This document shows, piece after piece, positions 7,076 through 10,769 of a stretch of DNA of 10,769 nt (positions are counted from its first letter, which is position 1; each line of letters opens with the position of its first letter). The position numbers were made by a program, and so were the translations under genes. Source of the DNA: an uncultured Eubacteriales bacterium (GTDB taxonomy: Bacteria > Bacillota > Clostridia > Christensenellales > CAG-138); assembly GCA_900542615.1 (NCBI GenBank), contig UQOG01000066.1, positions 1 to 10,769 of the forward strand, given 5' to 3'. The notes under the pieces were generated by a model, which worked only from the letters and a program-made list of their open reading frames with translations, was not told the DNA's origin and did not search any database.

Positions 7076-7439
7076 GATCATGGTCTGCGTCACCACCCAG
7101 AAAAGCTGCGACAAGCTGATCGCCAAAGGGGTGGAACGGGCGGCAGGCCAAGGGGTGTTGCACGTGGTGCACTGCGTGCAGACGGGGCATAACTTTATGG
7201 GCACGCCCTTTGAGGGGGACGCCATCGAATACCTGTTTACCGCGGCCCAGCTGGCAGGGGCGCAGCTGGACCTGCTCCGGGCCAAGGATGTGGAGAACGC
7301 CCTGGTGGAATACGCCGTCAGCCACGGCATCCACGTGATGGTGCTGGGCGCCGGCAGCAGCGGCAGCCAGCCCAAGGACAGCCTGATTGCCAGGCTTCAG
7401 CGGCGGTTGCCGGAGGTAGAATTTGTAGTGGTAGGATAA
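7041..7439 (+). CDS. Small universal-stress-protein-like protein
   Basis: This is a 132-residue single alpha/beta domain resembling universal stress (UspA-like, KdpD-type) proteins. It has an opening strand IMVCVTTQKSCDKLIAKG (13-30), a second strand LHVVHCVQTG, a central acidic helix with LFTAAQLAGAQLDLL, and a closing VMVLGAGSSGSQPKDSLIARLQRRLPEVEFVVV. The GxSSGSQP stretch resembles the phosphate-binding G-x-S/G-x9-G-S loop of ATP-binding members, so nucleotide binding is plausible but unproven. I take ATG 7041 because AAAGGAC sits 11 nt upstream; the ATG at 7080, 4 bp after the LOG stop, would remove 13 residues and start nearer the first strand. The 35-bp overlap with the LOG gene indicates one transcript. 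The next promoter follows within 30 bp, with no obvious terminator between. Confidence 0.78.
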   Translation: MRNEFETSNGIEIMVCVTTQKSCDKLIAKGVERAAGQGVLHVVHCVQTGHNFMGTPFEGDAIEYLFTAAQLAGAQLDLLRAKDVENALVEYAVSHGIHVMVLGAGSSGSQPKDSLIARLQRRLPEVEFVVVG

Positions 7440-7465
7440 AAAATTTGGAAACAGGAAAAAAACTG

Positions 7466-7494
7466 TTGACAAAGGCGCATAAAGGTTTTATCAT
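7466..7494 (+). promoter_or_regulatory. Sigma-A promoter of the lysine riboswitch/ABC transporter operon
   Basis: A perfect -35 box TTGACA (7466-7471) and a -10 box TATCAT (7489-7494; one mismatch to TATAAT) are spaced by the ideal 17 bp. Transcription should start near 7501, just ahead of the riboswitch stem. This is the strongest promoter in the window. Confidence 0.85.
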
Positions 7495-7504
7495 AGCAAA
7501 CAAT

Positions 7505-7687
7505 TGAATGACCGACTGGGTAGAGGCGCAGCCGACAGGAGTATCCCGGGGAGCCCCCGCAGGGGCGGAGAACCGGCGAGAAAGGGGAGGTTGCCGAAGC
7601 GCAAAGGCCGCTGCGGGGCCTGGGCGCTGGGCGACGGGAAAATATCCCGCCGACTGTCACAGGGTATCTGTGGAGTGCTATCATTCA
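7505..7687 (+). promoter_or_regulatory. Lysine riboswitch (L-box aptamer)
   Basis: This is a lysine-sensing riboswitch aptamer in the mRNA leader (Rfam Lysine family by motif). The conserved core appears in the right order: GGTAGAGGCGC (7519-7529), an AGGAGTA loop-E-type segment, GAAAGGGGAGGTTGCCGAAG in the P2/P3 junction, CGACTGTCAC (7651-7660) and the closing GTGGAGTGCTATC (7670-7682). P1 is GGTAG (7519-7523) with CTATC (7678-7682), and can be extended by TGAAT (7505-7509) with ATTCA (7683-7687). P5 is the CACAG/CTGTG hairpin. The alignment to the Bacillus lysC leader is close at these blocks. Lysine binding would stabilise P1 and favour the downstream terminator, lowering expression of the ABC transporter when lysine is plentiful. 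The aptamer limits are approximate. Confidence 0.95.
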
Positions 7688-7714
7688 GGGCCAAAGGTTT
7701 CCGAAAAAAGGTGC

Positions 7715-7750
7715 GCGGCTGGAGTGATGCTCCAGCCGCCATTTGATTTT
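7715..7750 (+). terminator. Riboswitch-controlled intrinsic terminator
   Basis: A perfect 10-bp stem, GCGGCTGGAG (7715-7724) and CTCCAGCCGC (7730-7739), has a TGATG loop and is followed by ATTTGATTTT (7741-7750). It lies 28 nt after the aptamer and 45 nt before the start of the lipoprotein gene. This is the expected expression platform: it should form when lysine is bound and stop transcription. Confidence 0.85.
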
Positions 7751-7794
7751 GGGGAAAATCCCCGCCACATTTTATCACATTGGAGGAAAACATC

Positions 7795-8733
7795 ATGCGT
7801 AGAACCCTAGCCATTTTGCTGGCCCTTGTATTGGCCCTGTCCCTGGCGGCCTGCTCCCAGCCCGCCCAGGAGGAGACCCCTGCCGCCGACGCTCCCGCCG
7901 CTGAGGCCCCCGCCGACGAAGCGCCCGCTGACGCGGATCCGGATCAGCCCGCCACCGACCCTGCCACCCTGGGCAGCCTGGAGGACGGCGTCCTCTCCGT
8001 TGCCATGGAGTGCGCCTATGCCCCCTATAACTGGACCCAGCCCACCGGCGACAACGGCGCCACCCAGATCAAGGACAGCCCCGACTATGCCTATGGCTAC
8101 GATGTTATGATGGCCCAGCATATCGCAGAGGCCCTGGGCGTGGAGCTGGAGATCGTGAAGCTGGATTGGGATTCCCTGGTGCCCGCCGTCCAGAGCGGCA
8201 CCGTGGATTGCGTCATCGCGGGCCAGTCCATCACCAGCGACCGGATGGAAATGGTGGACTTCACCACCCCCTACTACTATGCTTCCATCGTGGCCCTGAC
8301 CCCTTCGGATAGCGCCTTTGCTTCCGCTAAGGGCGTGCAGGACCTGGCAGGCGCGGTTTGCACCAGCCAGATCAATACCGTCTGGTACGATGTGTGCCTG
8401 CCCCAGATCCCGGATGCGGAGATCCTCCCCGCCCAGGAGAGCGCCCCCGCCATGCTGGTGGCCCTCAATAGCGGCCGCTGCGACCTGGTGGTCACCGATA
8501 TGCCCACCGCCATGGCCGCCTGCATCGCCTATCCCAACTTCACCCTGCTGGACTTTGCCGGTAGCTCCGACGATTTCCAGGTGTCCGAGGAGGAGATCAA
8601 CATCGGCATCTCCCTCCAGAAGGGCAACACCGAGCTGCTGGACGCCATCAACGGCGTGCTGGCTGAGATGACCGTGGACGACTTCACCGAAATGATGAAC
8701 CAGGCCATCGCCGTGCAGCCCCTGAGCGAGTAA
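7795..8733 (+). CDS. Lysine-riboswitch-controlled amino acid ABC transporter substrate-binding lipoprotein
   Basis: This is a 312-residue extracellular solute-binding lipoprotein (SBP family 3). The signal peptide MRRTLAILLALVLALSLAAC ends in a lipobox with the lipidated cysteine at C20. An Ala/Pro/Asp/Glu-rich flexible linker, with repeated APA-E/D-EAPAD units, runs to about residue 60. The two-lobed binding domain follows: VAMECAYAPYNW, YGYDVMMAQHIAEALGVELEIVKLDWDSLVPAVQSGTVDCVIAGQSITSDRME in the usual family order (quoted here only as order of motifs), then the hinge stretches around AGAVCTSQINT and CDLVVTDM. ATG 7795 has GGAGG 8 nt upstream; a TTG further upstream would overlap that ribosome site. 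As the first gene under a lysine riboswitch, its likely ligand is lysine, by inference from regulation rather than from binding-site residues. Confidence 0.92.
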   Translation: MRRTLAILLALVLALSLAACSQPAQEETPAADAPAAEAPADEAPADADPDQPATDPATLGSLEDGVLSVAMECAYAPYNWTQPTGDNGATQIKDSPDYAYGYDVMMAQHIAEALGVELEIVKLDWDSLVPAVQSGTVDCVIAGQSITSDRMEMVDFTTPYYYASIVALTPSDSAFASAKGVQDLAGAVCTSQINTVWYDVCLPQIPDAEILPAQESAPAMLVALNSGRCDLVVTDMPTAMAACIAYPNFTLLDFAGSSDDFQVSEEEINIGISLQKGNTELLDAINGVLAEMTVDDFTEMMNQAIAVQPLSE

Positions 8734-8750
8734 CCCCGTATCCCCCCTTT

Positions 8751-8782
8751 GCAAAGCCGCCCGTTTGTACGGACGGCTTTGC
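8751..8782 (+). repeat. Intercistronic hairpin between lipoprotein and permease genes
   Basis: GCAAAGCCG (8751-8759) pairs with CGGCTTTGC (8774-8782), and CCGT pairs with ACGG around a TTGT loop inside it, giving a 13-bp stem with one mismatch. CGGCTTTT follows shortly after, so partial termination is possible. Such hairpins after a binding-protein gene commonly protect the upstream message and let the binding protein be made in excess over the membrane parts; that role is inferred here. Confidence 0.7.
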
Positions 8783-8805
8783 CCGGCTTTTAAGGAGAAA
8801 CCACC

Positions 8806-9639
8806 GTGCAAAATATGAACTTCTGGGAGCGGGTCCTCTACCTGCTCCAGCAATACGGCCCCAGCTTTTTACGGGGCGCGGGGGTCACCATGGCCATCGC
8901 CCTGGTGTCCACCTTTGTGGGCTGCATCATCGGCTTCGCCGTGGGCGTGGTTCAGACCATCCCCACAGACCGGAAAAAACGGCCCCTTCATTGGACCCTC
9001 ATGGGCATTGTCCGCTTCCTTCTCAACGCTTATGTGGAGATCTTTAGAGGCACCCCCATGATGGTCCAGGCCATGTTCATCTATTACGGCATGGCTGCTT
9101 TGTTTGGCATCAACCTGGGCATGTGGGAAGCTGCTTTCCTTATCGTCTCCGTCAACACCGGCGCCTATATGGCGGAAACCGTCCGGGGCGGCATTCTTTC
9201 AATCGACCCGGGACAGACCGAAGGCGCCAAGGCCATCGGTATGAACCATGTCCAGACCATGACCAGCGTCATCCTGCCCCAGGCTCTCCGGAACATCATG
9301 CCCCAGATCGGCAACAACCTGATTATCAACATCAAGGATACCTGCGTGTTGAGCGTTATCGGTACTGTGGAGCTTTTCTTCGCCACCAAGGGGGTGGCTG
9401 GAGCTTTGTATACCTATTTTGAAGCCTTCACCATCACCATGGTGATCTACTTTGTGCTCACCTTTACCTGCTCCCGGCTGCTCCGCTGGTGGGAAAGCAA
9501 GATGGACGGCCCGGACAGCTATGAGCTCTACGACCTGTCCACCACCGATACCCTGGCCCATACCACCGGGCTGTACAGCTATCCCAAGCGGCCCAAAACG
9601 GGCAATCAGAATCTGGACATTCGGGACGGAGGGAGATAG
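8806..9639 (+). CDS. Polar amino acid ABC transporter permease (HisM/GlnP type)
   Basis: This 277-residue inner membrane permease forms the channel of the importer, probably as a homodimer because no second permease gene is present. N-terminal spans start near LRGAGVTMAIALVSTFVGCIIGFAVGV (22-48). The family motif EIFRGTP is at 78-84 and MVQAMFIYYG follows. The ATPase-contacting EAA loop (about 139-160) starts EGAKAIGM and ends VILPQALRN. GNNLI (169-173) and KDTCVLSVIG (177-186) are typical of the His/Glu/Gln family. The start is GTG 8806, 8 nt after AAGGAG; the ATG at 8815 is too far from the ribosome site. A tail of about 47 residues after the last span (230-277) and an insert around TDRKKRPLHW (54-63) make it longer than many relatives (about 215-230). 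The ATPase gene starts 3 bp after its stop. Confidence 0.95.
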   Translation: MQNMNFWERVLYLLQQYGPSFLRGAGVTMAIALVSTFVGCIIGFAVGVVQTIPTDRKKRPLHWTLMGIVRFLLNAYVEIFRGTPMMVQAMFIYYGMAALFGINLGMWEAAFLIVSVNTGAYMAETVRGGILSIDPGQTEGAKAIGMNHVQTMTSVILPQALRNIMPQIGNNLIINIKDTCVLSVIGTVELFFATKGVAGALYTYFEAFTITMVIYFVLTFTCSRLLRWWESKMDGPDSYELYDLSTTDTLAHTTGLYSYPKRPKTGNQNLDIRDGGR

Positions 9640-9642
9640 GCC

Positions 9643-10383
9643 ATGGCGGAACAGATTTTACAGATCCAGCATCTTAGCAAGAGCTTCGGCGCCAACCAGG
9701 TGCTCAAGGACGTGGATTTCCAGGTGAATGTGGGAGACGTGACCTGCATCATCGGCGCGTCCGGCAGCGGCAAAAGTACCCTGCTTCGCTGCATCAACCT
9801 TTTGGAGACCCCCTCCGGCGGGGAGATTCTCTTCCACGGGGAGAGCATCCTTACCGGCAAGCTGGACGCCTCCGCCTACCGGGCCAAGGTGGGCATGGTG
9901 TTCCAGTCCTTTAACCTGTTCAACAACCTTTCCGTGCTGGATAACTGCATGGTGGGCCAGGTGAAGGTGCTTAAGCGCCCCAAGGAGGAAGCCCGGAAGA
10001 TCGCCATGTCCTTCCTGGAAAAGGTGGGTATGGCCCCCTATATCAACGCCAAGCCCCGGCAGATCTCCGGCGGCCAGAAGCAGCGGGTGGCCATCGCCCG
10101 GGCCCTGGCCATGGGCCCGGAGGTGCTCCTCTTCGACGAGCCTACCTCCGCACTGGATCCGGAAATGGTGGGCGAGGTGCTCTCCGTTATGCGGGACCTG
10201 GCCAAAAGCGGCCTCACCATGCTGGTGGTCACCCACGAGATGGGCTTTGCCCGGGACGTGTCCAAGCAGGTGGTGTTCATGGATAACGGGATCATCGCTG
10301 AACAGGGAGACCCGGAAACCATCTTTACCAACCCCTCCCTGCCCCGCACCAAGGAATTCCTGGCCCGCTACCTGAACGCTTAG
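9643..10383 (+). CDS. Polar amino acid ABC transporter ATP-binding protein (GlnQ/HisP type)
   Basis: This 246-residue ATPase powers the importer encoded by the two preceding genes. All motifs are intact: Walker A GASGSGKST (38-46), Q-loop Q88 in VFQSFNLF, ABC signature ISGGQKQR (141-148), Walker B VLLFDE (161-166) with catalytic E166, the D-loop SALD (169-172) and the switch histidine H198 in VVTHEMGF. Length is standard for the polar amino acid uptake family (about 240-250). ATG 9643 is preceded by GGAGGGAG. The gap to the permease is 3 bp, so the two are made together. It is the last gene of the lysine-riboswitch operon; no clear terminator follows, because the transcript runs into the structured repeat array. 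Confidence 0.96.
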   Translation: MAEQILQIQHLSKSFGANQVLKDVDFQVNVGDVTCIIGASGSGKSTLLRCINLLETPSGGEILFHGESILTGKLDASAYRAKVGMVFQSFNLFNNLSVLDNCMVGQVKVLKRPKEEARKIAMSFLEKVGMAPYINAKPRQISGGQKQRVAIARALAMGPEVLLFDEPTSALDPEMVGEVLSVMRDLAKSGLTMLVVTHEMGFARDVSKQVVFMDNGIIAEQGDPETIFTNPSLPRTKEFLARYLNA

Positions 10384-10769
10384 GCCCCGTGCTACGCGGC
10401 CCTACGCGGACGGCGGCCCTACGCGGACGGCGGCCCTACGCGGGCGGCGGCCCTACGCGGGCGGCGAGATTCGCGCACCAGCGGGCGAGGTTGTCTGAGG
10501 ATTGTAGCCCGCGGCGGTGCGGATGAAGCCGCCCGGGCCCGTAGAGCGTGGGCCCGGGCTTTGCCCAAGGGGTGGGGCCGTTGCCGCGCCCCTTCCTGAC
10601 AGCGTTTCATGGGCCAGGCCCCCCGGAAAAAGGCCCACTCGGCTCGCCTGCTCGGTTGGCCCTACGCGGACGGCGGCCCTACGCGGGCGGCGAGATTCGC
10701 GCACCAGCGGGCGCGGTTGTCTGAGGATTGTAGCCCGCGGCGGTGCGGATGAAGCCGCCCGGGCCCGTA
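10384..10769. repeat. Non-coding repeat array: 17-bp tandem repeats within a 226-bp period
   Basis: No gene is supported in this 386-bp tail. Four head-to-tail 17-bp units, CCCTACGCGGACGGCGG or close variants, fill 10400-10467, preceded by a partial unit at 10391-10399. Two more units lie at 10660-10693. They sit at the left of a 110-bp direct repeat, 10434-10543 against 10660-10769, identical except at two positions (10444/10670 and 10488/10714). The period is 226 bp and the second copy is cut by the window end, so a longer array probably continues. Short reading frames on the minus strand (rich in Arg, Pro, Ala) are low-complexity shadows. I do not recognise the repeat family. Confidence 0.85.
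10474..10559. repeat. Two hairpins conserved within the 226-bp repeat
   Basis: CGCACC (10474-10479) plus GCGGGC (10481-10486) pair with GCCCGC (10507-10512) plus GGTGCG (10516-10521), enclosing a 20-nt loop. Next, GCCCGGGCCC (10531-10540) pairs perfectly with GGGCCCGGGC (10550-10559). In the second repeat copy the first hairpin is fully preserved, and the one difference in this part (10488 against 10714) falls in its loop. The second hairpin's right arm lies beyond the window end there. Confidence 0.75.

Noticed and set aside
7807..8853. 348-residue minus-strand open frame opposite the lipoprotein gene
   Set aside because: It is Gly/His-rich shadow coding caused by GC bias; the plus strand has a lipobox, ribosome site and family motifs.
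10400..10467. 17-bp tandem units considered as a CRISPR array
   Set aside because: Units are contiguous with no unique spacers and are shorter than CRISPR repeats; no cas genes are present.
10419..10704. Minus-strand reading frames of 63 and 83 residues in the right-end repeat
   Set aside because: They are Arg/Pro/Ala-rich, follow the repeat periodicity, share the same repeated segments and have no ribosome site or domain; they are low-complexity shadows.

Overview
The window looks like chromosomal DNA from a GC-rich, spore-forming Firmicute of the class Clostridia, most likely a gut Oscillospirales-type bacterium. This placement is inference. It rests on a SpoIIE-type sporulation phosphatase, a lysine riboswitch, an acetylated-lipoprotein ABC system, AGGAGG-type ribosome binding sites, and high GC with GC-rich intergenic repeats. 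No phage, plasmid, transposase or CRISPR genes are visible.

Layout. Positions 1-108 are a GC-rich, hairpin-forming non-coding stretch. Positions 109-4231 hold a tight four-gene minus-strand operon, read tyrS, IMPACT/YigZ-family protein, a signal-peptide membrane protein with Ig-like/CARDB-like repeats, then a GNAT acetyltransferase. Spacings are 4 bp, 37 bp and a 4-bp overlap, and a sigma-A-like promoter lies just upstream of tyrS. A 227-bp divergent region separates tyrS from a plus-strand gene for a short SpoIIE-like protein (4459-6210): a multi-spanning N-terminus plus a PP2C phosphatase, without most of the usual central region.

The SpoIIE stop codon is followed at once by a 124-nt element (6211-6334) that can fold into an almost completely paired four-way cloverleaf. 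Next comes a two-gene unit with an extended -10 promoter: a LOG-family nucleotide phosphoribohydrolase and an overlapping small universal-stress-like protein. Positions 7466-7750 form a complete regulatory leader: a strong sigma-A promoter, a lysine riboswitch (L-box) and an intrinsic terminator. It controls a three-gene polar amino acid ABC importer made of a lipoprotein, a permease and an ATPase. The riboswitch makes lysine the probable substrate, or at least the controlling signal.

The window ends (10384-10769) in a non-coding array: 17-bp tandem repeats joined to a 110-bp direct repeat with a 226-bp period that runs off the edge. The clearest candidates for undescribed biology are the cloverleaf element at 6211-6334, with a possible cut-off relative at 1-70, and the structured repeat array at the right end. 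The protein genes belong to known families; the compact SpoIIE is the most unusual of them.
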